In this document: piece after piece, positions 45,874-55,987 of the stretch | How positions within the stretch are numbered: the stretch's first letter is position 1 | Layout of the letters: every line of letters starts with the position of its first letter | Origin: Pirellulaceae bacterium | GTDB lineage: Bacteria; Planctomycetota; Planctomycetia; Pirellulales; Pirellulaceae | DNA length: 60,702 nt | NCBI GenBank assembly: GCA_022448645.1 | Contig: JAKVBZ010000007.1 | Span: 65,330-126,031, forward strand | Direction of reading: 5' to 3' | Notes under the pieces: model-generated | The model's database searches: none | Seen by the model: the letters and a program-made list of their open reading frames with translations, nothing else | Told to the model about the DNA's origin: nothing | Position numbers and translations under genes: made by a program

Positions 45874-48800
45874 ATGAGAAGAGGTGATCAGCAGGATACA
45901 GGCAACGAACAGTTTCCCATGTTTGCCACTTGGGTTCGCTGGTCAATATGGACCGCGTACCTGTCAGCAATCGGGTGGCTGTTCCACTTTCCATCTGTAG
46001 CCGCCGCTGCGGTAAATGACCTGATTCTGAACGAATACAATGCTGTGGCAGGCAACGTGTATCTCGATGCGGAAACGTCCACCAAGCAGGACGAATTCTT
46101 TGGGCGACTAGAAGGGAATGGACAAGATTGGCTTGAGTTTCTTGTCGTCACAGATCATCTGGACTTGCGAGGTTTTCAGCTGGATTGGAACTACGAAGAC
46201 TCTCAAAACTCACAGGGGTCAGGCACCCTGACGTTTAGCCAAGACTCTATTTGGAGTGATCTTCGCCAAGGTTCTCTGGTCACGATCACCGAATGGCAAG
46301 AATCGTGGTACAACGATCAGAATACGGTGAACACCAATTTTTCTCATTCGGGAGGTGTGAACGGGCTCGGTGACGACCGTGGCACGAAGTACGATCCATC
46401 AAGGCACGAGCTGTTTTTCGACTTTAGCACGGACACGGCGTGGAGTCCTGAAACTGGCGATTTTACGATCAATATTCAGGCTGGAGAACGTGATCCGGCG
46501 ACAGGTATGTTTCGCTATTTTGATGTGACAGGGACTGTCACGGACGTTGCCAACAATGAGGTGTTTCAGGCCGGAGTCGACAACGATGCCGATTTGTTCG
46601 TCGTCAACAATGAGTCGTGGGATCTGACCATCAAGGATAGCTCGTCGGCAGTCGTTCAGGGACCGATCGGAGAAGTGCAGGGTTTAAATCTGGGTGTCAA
46701 TTCGAGAGAGGTTGGCAAATTTGAAGGAGCCTTCGACAACACACTCATTGGAAATACTGGGTCGGTGGCGCAGTACCAGGCTACCACGGTCAACGAGTAC
46801 TTCGACGGCGAGACCAGCACGTTTGGTGCGCGCAATCTGAGTAATTCTTTTGAACAGGGGTTGAGTGGTTTACGTACGTGGTTCCAAGTTGCGGATATTA
46901 TTCAGCGGGGAACGACGACGAACGGCTTGGCCTTCAACAACAACTCTGCTTGGTTGGGTGGGGCCACGCCGTCCACAAATCAGGAAGCCGTTTTTGATCA
47001 GGGAAGTGAAACTGCATACACCGTTTTGCTGGGCACCAACGATGACGTTCATAGATTGTTCGTTCGCAATGATCGAGTCGATTTGGATCTTAACGGAAAC
47101 ACACTCAACATGAACGCCACACCTCTCTACGAAGCGTCTGTCATCGGACAGAGTAGCGGTGACGTTGGTGAGTTGACGTTGCGTGGCGGAGGAACACTAG
47201 CTGCCACGGCGATGCATGTGGGTGAAGCGGCAGGTAGCCAAGGGACTTTGACGGTCACTGGAACCGGGACTAGTTTGGCGCTGGCCTCAGCATTGATTGT
47301 GGGCGGACGGGGGAGCACACCTGGAGGGAGCGGTACCGTTACCGTTGATTCGGACGCGACAGTTGTAATTAGTTCGGCAGATGCCAATGTGCGCGAAACG
47401 CTAAAGATCCTTCCAGATTCTACGGTGTCTATTTCAGGAGGCGCTGTGACGGTGGGATCTGGGGCAGTCGAAACCGTCGCGGGTGCCTTGCGTGTACATG
47501 CCGATGGCACACTGGATGTTCGGGGAGGCTCTATGGTTGCCAGCAGCATCCAACTGGGTGGTGGAGCTATCAGCGGATATGGTGTTTTGACGCCTCCGAT
47601 TTTTGCCAGCGGCAGCAATAATCTGTTTGTACCCCAGTTTGATGATGGGCTGGACGGTTATTTGGTTCTGTCTGGCAGCTTGTCAGGGGCCGGTGCATCG
47701 TTCACCAAACGTGGAGGAGGTACCCTGATTCTTTCAGGATCGAATTCGTATTCGGGTTCGACGACGATACTCGACGGAATCGTACAGGCCAACATGGCGG
47801 CTGGATTGCCCGCGAGCAGTACGATTCGTATTCGCGGTGGGCGTTTGCAAGGCAATGGAAGTTTCCAGCGTGCACTTGGTACGGGTGCCGGAGAAGTCAA
47901 TTGGTCTGACGGAACCGATAGTGGTGGTGGAGGTTTTTCTGCGTTAGGAGGAAATTTGACTGTCAACATGGGGGGTGGTGGTGCGACTGTGACGTGGGAC
48001 CAAGGAGGCTTCGTGCCTCAGGATGAAGTATTGCATTTCAGCTCGAATGATGCCGATGCGCAGATTGAGTTTGTGAATGCCATCGACCTTGGCGCCTCGG
48101 GTACCAACATTCGTGAGATTCGGGTGGCCAACAATGGCGCGGCCGTGAACGATCAGGCACTCCTTTCGGGTAATTTATTCAATAGCGGTGGGTCACAAGG
48201 CATCAATAAGACTGGAGAGGGAGTGTTGGTTCTGACGGGCACCAACACGTACACCGGTTCGACCACGATCGACAACGGTGAATTGAGTGCCAACGATGGA
48301 GTGGGACTACCTAGTGCTAGTACGTTGAGATTTCGAGGAGGGATGTTGTTGTCTCAGGGATCTTTCTCACGAAATGTGGGATCGTCGAATGGGCAAGTCA
48401 ACTGGGGTGATACCACCGACAATGGAGATGGTGGGTTTGCGGCACGCGGTGGCAGTCTCGACATCACACTAAACGGTGGAGCGAGCGTGATTTGGGGATT
48501 AAATGGTTTCGTTCCAACCGGTCGAGACTTGTTGTTTGGATTCGAATCTGCCGACGATACTGTGACGTTTCACAACGACATGGACATAGGCGGATTTCTG
48601 CGAACCGTTCGAGTCTTTGACAACACTTTGTCCTCTACCGATCGCGCAGTGATGACAGGCGTCATTTCGGGTACAGGTGGTTTGATGAAGGAAGGAGCTG
48701 GTGACTTGGAACTGTCTGCGGTAAACGCTTATACCGGATTAACCATTGTGGACAACGGGCGGTTAACGTTGACCGGAAGCTTGGCGGCACCCGCAACGGT

Positions 48801-49416
48801 TGGCCAATTCGCCGGCATTTCAGGAAACGGGACTGTGATGGGTGACTTTGTTAACGCGGGGAATCATGACATTCGGGCGGTCGAAACATTACGCATCACC
48901 GAAACGGCTACGCTACAAGCCACCAGCCAGATTGCCGTGACGGAATCGTTTTCCCCAACGCGTGGTACAGAAACCGGCAACTTTCAATTGCTGGTTGCTG
49001 GGACCGTGGTTGGACAGTTTGCTACCCCACCCGCGGCAGGCACTGCTTCGCATGTTGGAAATGGCCACTTTCTGAGAACAATTCAATACAGCCCGACCGA
49101 TGTGACCGTCAATATTTTGGCTGCACTACCAGGAGATACAGATGGAAATCGCAACATCGACATCACCGATTTCAACGTTCTCTCAACAAATTTCAGCCCT
49201 ACAGGAAGTAGTGGTACATTGAATTGGACACACGCCAATTTCGATGGCGACGAGGATGTTGATATTACCGACTTCAACAGTCTGTCCGCCAATTTTGTAC
49301 CCTCAGGATATACCTCGCAACAACAGTTCGTTCCCGAACCTGTCAGCTCGTTGCTTTGGATCATTGCCGGGATGGTTGTGGCCAGTATGGCACGGCCCAG
49401 AGGTGGCTGGACCTAA
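45874..49416 (+). CDS. Giant secreted protein with beta repeats, dockerin repeats and PEP-CTERM-like tail
   Basis: 1180 residues from ATG 45874; TTG 45853 is also in frame. After a signal region (LFHFPSVAAAAV) comes a domain starting LILNEYNAVAGNVYLD with WLEFLVVTDHLDLRGF, which resembles a lamin-tail domain. Residues about 430-985 hold autotransporter-associated beta-strand repeats such as GTLILSGSNSYSGSTTI and GVLVLTGTNTYTGSTTI. A dockerin-like pair of calcium loops follows at about 1084-1145 (DTDGNRNIDITDF and DGDEDVDITDF). It ends with a PEP-CTERM-like VPEPVSSLLWIIAG, a hydrophobic helix and basic residues. It is probably a surface or cell-wall protein. It stands alone in the operon sense. 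Confidence 0.88.
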   Translation: MRRGDQQDTGNEQFPMFATWVRWSIWTAYLSAIGWLFHFPSVAAAAVNDLILNEYNAVAGNVYLDAETSTKQDEFFGRLEGNGQDWLEFLVVTDHLDLRGFQLDWNYEDSQNSQGSGTLTFSQDSIWSDLRQGSLVTITEWQESWYNDQNTVNTNFSHSGGVNGLGDDRGTKYDPSRHELFFDFSTDTAWSPETGDFTINIQAGERDPATGMFRYFDVTGTVTDVANNEVFQAGVDNDADLFVVNNESWDLTIKDSSSAVVQGPIGEVQGLNLGVNSREVGKFEGAFDNTLIGNTGSVAQYQATTVNEYFDGETSTFGARNLSNSFEQGLSGLRTWFQVADIIQRGTTTNGLAFNNNSAWLGGATPSTNQEAVFDQGSETAYTVLLGTNDDVHRLFVRNDRVDLDLNGNTLNMNATPLYEASVIGQSSGDVGELTLRGGGTLAATAMHVGEAAGSQGTLTVTGTGTSLALASALIVGGRGSTPGGSGTVTVDSDATVVISSADANVRETLKILPDSTVSISGGAVTVGSGAVETVAGALRVHADGTLDVRGGSMVASSIQLGGGAISGYGVLTPPIFASGSNNLFVPQFDDGLDGYLVLSGSLSGAGASFTKRGGGTLILSGSNSYSGSTTILDGIVQANMAAGLPASSTIRIRGGRLQGNGSFQRALGTGAGEVNWSDGTDSGGGGFSALGGNLTVNMGGGGATVTWDQGGFVPQDEVLHFSSNDADAQIEFVNAIDLGASGTNIREIRVANNGAAVNDQALLSGNLFNSGGSQGINKTGEGVLVLTGTNTYTGSTTIDNGELSANDGVGLPSASTLRFRGGMLLSQGSFSRNVGSSNGQVNWGDTTDNGDGGFAARGGSLDITLNGGASVIWGLNGFVPTGRDLLFGFESADDTVTFHNDMDIGGFLRTVRVFDNTLSSTDRAVMTGVISGTGGLMKEGAGDLELSAVNAYTGLTIVDNGRLTLTGSLAAPATVGQFAGISGNGTVMGDFVNAGNHDIRAVETLRITETATLQATSQIAVTESFSPTRGTETGNFQLLVAGTVVGQFATPPAAGTASHVGNGHFLRTIQYSPTDVTVNILAALPGDTDGNRNIDITDFNVLSTNFSPTGSSGTLNWTHANFDGDEDVDITDFNSLSANFVPSGYTSQQQFVPEPVSSLLWIIAGMVVASMARPRGGWT

Positions 49417-49819
49417 ACCTGCCGTGGGCGCTTCGCTAGACACTCTGTTTTGCCTGATACCGGACGGTTTGTGCCATTCCCTATTTCATGAAGTGTTACT
49501 GGGTATTGGATGGCTAGCATGCTTGCACTTCAGATCAGCTTAATTGCGGGACGGAGCCCATCCGATACCTAGGACAGTGACCATTTGAACCCGCCCGCAA
49601 CAACACATAGGGTGAACGCGACGGAATTCCAAGAAATTTCTCGCCTCCGCAACCCTCCAAGGACTCGCTCCGTTGCACCAAGTGGTGACCCTTTTGGATG
49701 TTACCGCCCGATAGCCTCACCTGAATCCCCCACCCGTTTTGATGACCTGCCAAGCGACTTGACTGCCCATTCTTGGCACGGTGTGTCCTACTTCAGAATC
49801 CCCTTCGTACCAGGAGACC
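49417..49819. other. 403-base space, nothing recognised
   Basis: The space follows the giant repeat protein gene and precedes a small secreted protein gene on the same strand. Short open readings on both strands look like chance. No hairpin with a T run was found. Confidence 0.4.
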
Positions 49820-50509
49820 ATGATGGTTTCGGTCTCAAGTTCTGTATTTCGACAGACTACACTGTCGCGATTGATAGCAGTAGCCTTATCGGGCAGCCTG
49901 TTGTTAATTCATAGCTCGATAGGGAACGCGTCGGAGTACCCGCAACTTGTACGCCCTCCAAGCTCTATCAGACAACCGGAATTGACGTCGACGCATGTCG
50001 TTCTTGATGATTTTTGGCCGCGGGCGAAACGGAGATCGATCGCCGATAGGCGTGGTTCGATTTTAAGGTTTAGTAATCGTTCGATGCGCGAACAACGGTT
50101 TCCGAAAGCATTCCGAGGTATGATTCCAGAATGTCAGTTGCCACCATTACCGTTGGAGGATTGTCGTCTCGACACCGTCGGGAAATCTGCGCGACACGCC
50201 GCGTCTCAGGTTCGGCAAGAACGAATCGGTGTGGCACGACGTCCTGAACGAGTTTCTGAATTAGTGCGTCCGTCGATTGCCCCAGCAAAACTTCGTGAAC
50301 TCTATGAGGTGGTGCTGAAGCAGACGAGCCAGTCTGTCAAGGATGACAACAGCACCAGTGGCTGTGACCAATTCGATTGCGATGCCGGTCCGGACGACGT
50401 AGAGAACCACATTTCGGAGGCTGCATTACAGGCGGGTCAGTTGCGAGCTAAATCGCTCCAGCGGGGTCAAAGGCTTTACTTCCGCCATCGTTCAACGTTA
50501 GGAAGATGA
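49820..50509 (+). CDS. Secreted basic protein of unknown function
   Basis: 229 residues. AGGAG lies just upstream of the two consecutive start codons (49820 and 49823). A signal peptide (LSRLIAVALSGSLLLIHSS, ending near GNASEY) is followed by a basic, Arg/Pro-rich region (FWPRAKRRSIADRRGSIL) and a C-terminal helical half with two close cysteines (SGCDQFDC). No family is recognised. It precedes the glycosyltransferase-methyltransferase fusion by 80 bases on the same strand. Confidence 0.62.
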   Translation: MMVSVSSSVFRQTTLSRLIAVALSGSLLLIHSSIGNASEYPQLVRPPSSIRQPELTSTHVVLDDFWPRAKRRSIADRRGSILRFSNRSMREQRFPKAFRGMIPECQLPPLPLEDCRLDTVGKSARHAASQVRQERIGVARRPERVSELVRPSIAPAKLRELYEVVLKQTSQSVKDDNSTSGCDQFDCDAGPDDVENHISEAALQAGQLRAKSLQRGQRLYFRHRSTLGR

Positions 50510-50589
50510 TATGCTAGCCTGTGGCTGGTGACTCCCATGGAAGATAGACGACGGGTTTTTGAAATCGGTGGTAACCGGTTTCTTGCGTT

Positions 50590-52140
50590 TTGAGCAAACT
50601 TATCCAGAGTAGACTTATCGTTGAACCCGAGGAACCTCAGGTGCCTCACGAGACTCCTAATTCTATCGACACAGATGTCTCCGCGTCGCAGCAGCTTGTT
50701 CACGGCCAGGTACCGTTCACGATTTACAAGCTTAGCGTACTGATGCCGGTTTACAACGAGCGATGGACGGTAGAAACCGTTGTCCACCGCGTCTTATCAA
50801 CTGGACTTCCATTGGAGATCGAGCTCATTGTGGTAGACGACGGTTCGTCGGACGGCTCTGCCGAAGTGTTACGGAGGTTGGCCAGCGAAGATCGCCGGAT
50901 CCAAGTCATTGCTCACTCGCGCAACCGAGGTAAGGGTGCGGCCTTGCGCACCGCGCTCCAGTATGCCACCGGAGACGTAGCAGTGGTTCAAGATGCGGAC
51001 TTGGAATACAACCCGGCAGAATACATTGATTTGTTGCGTCCCATTTTAGATGGTAAGGCAGACGCTGTTTATGGTTCGCGGTTCGTGGGCCATCCTCGTC
51101 GCGTCTTGTTCTTTTGGCATAGTCTTGCGAATCGTTTGTTAACATTAATCTCAAACATGATGAACGATCTCAACCTGACGGACATGGAAACGTGTTACAA
51201 AATGATTCGTACTGACATTTTGCGACGTCTGCGTCTTCAGGCGAATACATTTAATATCGAACCAGAGATCACTTGTCGCCTGGCACAGTGGGGTGCGAGG
51301 ATCTATGAAGTACCGATCAGTTATAGTGGTCGGACGTACGAGGAAGGTAAAAAGATTCGGGCGAGCGACGGATTGCGGGCGTTGTGGGAGATGATCCGCT
51401 GTCGCGTGTTCGATACACAGTTTACCGATCATTCAGGCTTTTACATCTTGCTTTCCGTCGCACGGGCCACCCGTTACAACAACTGGATTCTTGACCAAGT
51501 TTCTCCCTTTTTGGGTCAGCGGTTGCTCGAGGCGGGGGCCGGGATTGGTAATCTGAGCCAGATGCTATTGCATCGTGAACGACTGATTCTTGTCGACTAC
51601 GAGCAGGAGTATGTCAACATGTTGGCAGACCGCTTCGGTTGGCGACCCAATATCCGTGTGGAACAGGGAGACTTGACGGAAACCGAGCTATACGATTCTT
51701 TTTTGGACGAACATGTCGACACGATTCTCTGTTCCAACGTATTGGAGCATCTAAGAGCGGACCGTCTTGTCCTACAAAACATGCATCGAACATTACAACC
51801 TGGTGGGAATTGCGTTATTCTCGTACCGGCCGAACCTGGGCTCTACAATGGTCTTGATGAAGAGTTAGGACACGTACGCCGTTATCGGCGGGATGAACTG
51901 CGAGAAAAAATGCAGACGGCCGGATTCGAAGTTGTGTTTGAAAGACAATTCAGCCGTTTGGCTGCAGCTTTGTGGTTGTGTTCGGGTAAGATTTTGGGCC
52001 GCAGGCACCTAAGTCCTAGTCAGATGATTTGGTTCGACCGCATCGTGCCGGTGGCTAAACTATTGGACTATTGCCTGCCATTTCCAGGTATGTCATTGAT
52101 TATGGTAGGTCGCAAGAAGCGACAAAGAACCTCCATATGA
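50590..52140 (+). CDS. Glycosyltransferase family 2 / SAM-methyltransferase fusion
   Basis: 516 residues. A GT-A fold glycosyltransferase occupies about 46-250: LMPVYNERWTVETV, VVDDGSSDGS ending at residue 90, and a QDADLEYNP metal-binding DxD. It resembles dolichol-phosphate-mannose-synthase-type GT2 enzymes. Residues about 310-480 are a class I methyltransferase: LLEAGAGIGNLSQ is motif I, then LILVDYEQEYVN and ILCSNVLEHLR. The two activities may modify one lipid-linked sugar. No membrane anchor is obvious. The start is TTG 50590, with no good ribosome site, so it could begin later (GTG 50641). Confidence 0.85.
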   Translation: MSKLIQSRLIVEPEEPQVPHETPNSIDTDVSASQQLVHGQVPFTIYKLSVLMPVYNERWTVETVVHRVLSTGLPLEIELIVVDDGSSDGSAEVLRRLASEDRRIQVIAHSRNRGKGAALRTALQYATGDVAVVQDADLEYNPAEYIDLLRPILDGKADAVYGSRFVGHPRRVLFFWHSLANRLLTLISNMMNDLNLTDMETCYKMIRTDILRRLRLQANTFNIEPEITCRLAQWGARIYEVPISYSGRTYEEGKKIRASDGLRALWEMIRCRVFDTQFTDHSGFYILLSVARATRYNNWILDQVSPFLGQRLLEAGAGIGNLSQMLLHRERLILVDYEQEYVNMLADRFGWRPNIRVEQGDLTETELYDSFLDEHVDTILCSNVLEHLRADRLVLQNMHRTLQPGGNCVILVPAEPGLYNGLDEELGHVRRYRRDELREKMQTAGFEVVFERQFSRLAAALWLCSGKILGRRHLSPSQMIWFDRIVPVAKLLDYCLPFPGMSLIMVGRKKRQRTSI

Positions 52141-52213
52141 GTATTTAGTGGTTTGTCCAAATCAGTTAAAATAGTTACGCACCATAAGTCATGCTTACTT
52201 TGGATGCGTATCC

Positions 52214-54637
52214 ATGCGGCCCAACCTAATACATATTCTATCAGCGTCCAACGGACGAACTAAGCGTAGCGGCGCATTCAATATCATGAGCCGGAACGTG
52301 GTCGTGGCCGGTGCTCTCGAAATCCCAGTGACTATTAGTCTTCTACAGTCGGGTGTTGGAACCGTTTGTAAGCTGTGGATGATCGTGTGTCTCTCATCGT
52401 TTGGGTTGGTGGGGTTGAACATCGGCCCTGTGGCGTTGAGCCAAGCTGCCGAAACGGGATTGTCGTTGGGCGAAGTGGCCAAAGGCCTTGTTGGTCCATC
52501 AAAGAACTCCGGTTCGGACGACCGCTCACATGGTGGCCAGCGCCATTGGAGTTTTTGCAACGATATTGAGCCTATTCTCAGCAAATATGGCTGTAATGGA
52601 TCTGCATGCCATGGTAAGGCCGAAGGGCAAAATGGATTTCGGCTGACAGTTTTCGGATTTGACGCTGAAGCTGATTTTATCCAGATCACCAAGGATACGA
52701 TGGGGCGCCGAGTCAATACGGTTGCTCCAGAACAGAGCCTTCTCTTACTCAAGGCAACCTCCTCTGTCGGTCACGGTGGTGGTGGACGTTTGCACCCGGA
52801 TCAGGAAGAGTATGAGGTTTTAAAGGATTGGATTGCTGCAGGTGCTCCCTGGGGCCATCCCGATGATCCCACTTTGATTTCGATTGATGTTCAGCCTGAC
52901 GAGGCGGTATTGGCTGTCCAGGCCACGCAATCGCTGCAGGTGATGGCCCATTGGAGCGACGGTCACCAATCGGATGTGACTCGACTGGCGCTGTATCAAT
53001 CGAATCGACCCGGGCTCGCCCAAGTTGACGAGGGTGGCATGGTCAAGACTGGTACAGCTCCGGGGGTGGCAGCGATCATGGCCAGTTATTTGGGCCAGGT
53101 AGATTTGTTTCAGGCGGTCATTCCTCGGCCGACCGAATTGGACGAAGATCCGAAAGCCGATTTTGAACGAGAATCTCTTCAGGAAATTGATCGTTTGGTT
53201 GCGCGCCGCCTAAAGCTATTGCGCATACGTCCGTCTTCGCCAGTCTCGGACGAAACCTTCGTACGGCGGGTTTATTTAGATATCCTAGGCACCTTGCCTA
53301 CGGCCAAGGAAGCTCGCGCGCACTTGACTGATCCTCGGCCCGATCGGCGAGCGCAGCTGGTGGATGACTTGTTGCAACGGCCCGAATATGGAGACTACTG
53401 GGCGCAAAAGTGGTCGGATCTATTACGAGTTGACCGAAAGGCTCTGGGACACCAGCGAGCTTACGAATACTACCGCTGGATTCAAGATAGTTTTGCCACG
53501 AATAAACCGTTGGATGTCTTTGCGCGAGAGATCGTGCAAGCGACCGGTCCAGTGGACGAAGTGCCTGCCGCGCATTTCTATCACGCTGTTTCACAGCCCA
53601 ACGAAATGGCCAGTACGTTATCTCAGACTTTTTTAGGGGTTCGCATCACTTGTGCGGAGTGCCACCATCATCCCTACGATCGTTGGGGACAAATCGATTA
53701 TTTCGGTATGCAGGCATTTTTTACACAGGTTCAATTTCAACCTTCCGCAATTGGTGAAATCATCGTTGATTCGGGTACTTCGACAACGAAGCATCCTCGT
53801 ACCGATGAAGAAATCTATGCGCATGCTTTGGGTGAACCGATGCCTTCGGAAATGCTGTCCGGAGACCGGCGTCAGGTGTTTGCCGACTGGCTGACTTCTC
53901 CAGACAACCCGTGGTTTGCCCGGAATTTGGCCAATCGATTGTGGGCTCATTTTATGGGCCGTGGGTTGGTAGAACCGGTCGATGATGTGCGGTTGACAAA
54001 TCCACCGACCAATCCGGAGCTCTTGGATTTGCTGGCCGAAACACTGATCGAGCACGAATTCGATCAGCATGACATGATACGAGTCATCGTTTTGTCCGAT
54101 GCTTACCAGCGGTCCTGTGGCATTAACGAGACGAATGAAGATGATCGGTGGAACTATTCACGGTTTCCCTTCAAACGCTTGGAAGCAGAAGTTCTGTTGG
54201 ACGCCGTTTGTCAAGTTACGGGGATTCCCGAAAAGTATGCCGGCATGCCGCTGGGGACACGTGCCGTCCAATTGTGGGATAGCCAGGTGACCAACGAATT
54301 CTTGGGACTATTCGGTCGACCGGTTCGCACCACAGTCTGTTCTTGTGAGCGAACAATACAACCGACGGTAAGCCAGGTACTCCATTTGATGAATTCACCT
54401 CGGTTGCACAACAAGCTTTCCAACAGGACGAACGTTCTGACGTCACTTGTCAATTCGTTGCCCGACAATGAGGCAATATTAGATGAGTTGTATTTGACGC
54501 TGTTCTGTCGTTTTCCTAATGACGAGGAGATTCAGTTTGGTAGTCAGTTTTTGGTGCATGCAGACGATCGCCGGCAGGCAATCGAAGATTTGGCATGGGG
54601 AATGATGAATTCACTCGAATTTGCCTTTAACCATTGA
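52214..54637 (+). CDS. PSCyt / DUF1549-DUF1553 secreted protein (second copy)
   Basis: Up to 807 residues; ATG 52286 or 52379 may be the true start because the export-type hydrophobic stretch (LSSFGLVGLNIGPVALSQAA) lies at about 60-78. The N-terminal haem-like motif is C127-x4-C132-H133 (CNGSACHGK), with one extra pair of residues versus the normal CxxCH. A small beta-domain like BIG2 follows (about 230-310). DUF1549 has CAECHHHPYDRW at 480-491, and DUF1553 has NRLWAHFMGRGLVEPVDDVR and FGRPVRTTVCSCERT. Stop and the next ATG are one base apart. It is first in a PSCyt-DUF1501-PPC operon. Confidence 0.9.
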   Translation: MRPNLIHILSASNGRTKRSGAFNIMSRNVVVAGALEIPVTISLLQSGVGTVCKLWMIVCLSSFGLVGLNIGPVALSQAAETGLSLGEVAKGLVGPSKNSGSDDRSHGGQRHWSFCNDIEPILSKYGCNGSACHGKAEGQNGFRLTVFGFDAEADFIQITKDTMGRRVNTVAPEQSLLLLKATSSVGHGGGGRLHPDQEEYEVLKDWIAAGAPWGHPDDPTLISIDVQPDEAVLAVQATQSLQVMAHWSDGHQSDVTRLALYQSNRPGLAQVDEGGMVKTGTAPGVAAIMASYLGQVDLFQAVIPRPTELDEDPKADFERESLQEIDRLVARRLKLLRIRPSSPVSDETFVRRVYLDILGTLPTAKEARAHLTDPRPDRRAQLVDDLLQRPEYGDYWAQKWSDLLRVDRKALGHQRAYEYYRWIQDSFATNKPLDVFAREIVQATGPVDEVPAAHFYHAVSQPNEMASTLSQTFLGVRITCAECHHHPYDRWGQIDYFGMQAFFTQVQFQPSAIGEIIVDSGTSTTKHPRTDEEIYAHALGEPMPSEMLSGDRRQVFADWLTSPDNPWFARNLANRLWAHFMGRGLVEPVDDVRLTNPPTNPELLDLLAETLIEHEFDQHDMIRVIVLSDAYQRSCGINETNEDDRWNYSRFPFKRLEAEVLLDAVCQVTGIPEKYAGMPLGTRAVQLWDSQVTNEFLGLFGRPVRTTVCSCERTIQPTVSQVLHLMNSPRLHNKLSNRTNVLTSLVNSLPDNEAILDELYLTLFCRFPNDEEIQFGSQFLVHADDRRQAIEDLAWGMMNSLEFAFNH

Positions 54638-54638
54638 G

Positions 54639-55987
54639 ATGACAATTGTGATTAGCGACAGAAAATATTGTGACGGAATGATACGCCGCGATGCGTTGCG
54701 GGTGGGAGCGGCAAGTCTGTTTGGTACTTCGTTTTCTCTGCCGCAGTTGTTGGCTGGCCAAGCAAAGTCACCGGCAATGACTCGCTACGCAAGTGCCCAG
54801 TCACTCATCATTGTTTTTTTGGAAGGTGGTTTGTCGACGATTGATACCTGGGATATGAAACCACAGGCTCCTTCGGAATATCGTGGCGAGTTCCAGCCGA
54901 TCAGCACAAGTGTTCCTGGAGTACAGATCTGTGAACACTTACCACAACTATCAACGCAAATGGACAAATTCGCATTGGTGCGATCGTTTGGGCATAGTGA
55001 CTCAGGCCATGTTTCGGCCGACCATTTTATGTTGACGGGGTATCGAACCGAGGGTGGGTTCAATGGTAACAACCGACCGAATAACCAAAAGCCTTCGTAT
55101 GGTGCTTCGTTATCCCGTAGTTTGGGCCCAGCCGGATCGGTGCCACCTTATGTCTGCTTGCCAAAGATGCATCGAAGCAGTGGGGCTTCGCACCTGGGAA
55201 CCTCGTACGCACCGTTCGTCATCGCAGCAGATCCTAATGCACCCGACTTTGAAGTACCCGATCTGATGCCGCCGCTCGAAGTGGCATCATCTAGGCTTGG
55301 TAGACGGAAACAGGTATTAGAAGCTGTCAATCGGTATAGCCGTCGAGTTGAGTCGATGGCGAATCGAAACGCTCATGCGTTTGATTTGTATCAACACAAC
55401 GCCTTTTCACTCATGACGAGCCAAGCCACGAAAGAGGCATTTGATATTAACTGCGAGGCAGACGAGATGCGGGACGCCTATGGACGAAATTCCTTGGGAC
55501 AGTCTTGTTTGATGGCACGCCGATTGGTGGAAGCCGGCGTGCGGTGCGTTATGATCGATCACAGCAATTGGGATACCCACTTCAATAACTTTGAAGTGCT
55601 CAAAACAGACCTGTTGCCAAAACTGGATGCGGCGATGTCAACATTGTTTCGCGACCTGCACTACCGTGGCATGTTGGAATCGACTCTGGTTTTGGTTACC
55701 GGAGAGTTCGGACGTACACCTAAAGTCAACAAAAATGCAGGACGAGACCATTGGGGGCCGAGTACAACGATTGCAATTGGTGGAGGGGGAGTGCAGGGGG
55801 GACGATTGTGGGAGCCTCCGACGAACACGCTGCGAGACCAGCCACCAGCCCTTATGGACCCACCGATTTGGCAGCTACAGTCTTTCACTGCTTTGGCATT
55901 GATCTCAAAACAGAGTTTCACACGGCTGAGGGACGTCCGATTGCACTGGTGCCAAACGAAGGACGAGTGATTCGGGAGTTGTTTTAG
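54639..55987 (+). CDS. DUF1501 family protein, frame-shifted near the C-terminus
   Basis: It starts at ATG 54639, one base after the upstream stop. Tat-type signal MIRRDALRVGAASLFG is near residue 14, then DUF1501 motifs LIIVFLEGGLSTIDTWDMK, FGHSDSGHVSADHFML, LVTGEFGRTPKVNKNAGRDHW. Read straight through, the frame ends at 55970 with an aberrant tail after GGGGVQGG. Changing frame by -1 inside the G run at 55796-55801 restores the expected tail (TIVGASDEH, then PTDLAATVFHCFGIDLKTEF and GRPIALVPNEGRVIREL), ending at 55987. This matches the tail of the first DUF1501 gene here. It could be a sequencing error, a true mutation, or a programmed frameshift. Confidence 0.85.
55796..55802 (+). promoter_or_regulatory. 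G GGG GGA heptamer at the frame change of the DUF1501 gene
   Basis: Six G residues and an A lie in zero frame as CA-G GGG GGA. This is the X XXY YYZ arrangement for a -1 ribosomal slip, and slipping would enter exactly the frame that restores the DUF1501 C-terminus. A lost G from a seven-G run would give the same protein, so an indel is the simpler explanation. Confidence 0.4.
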
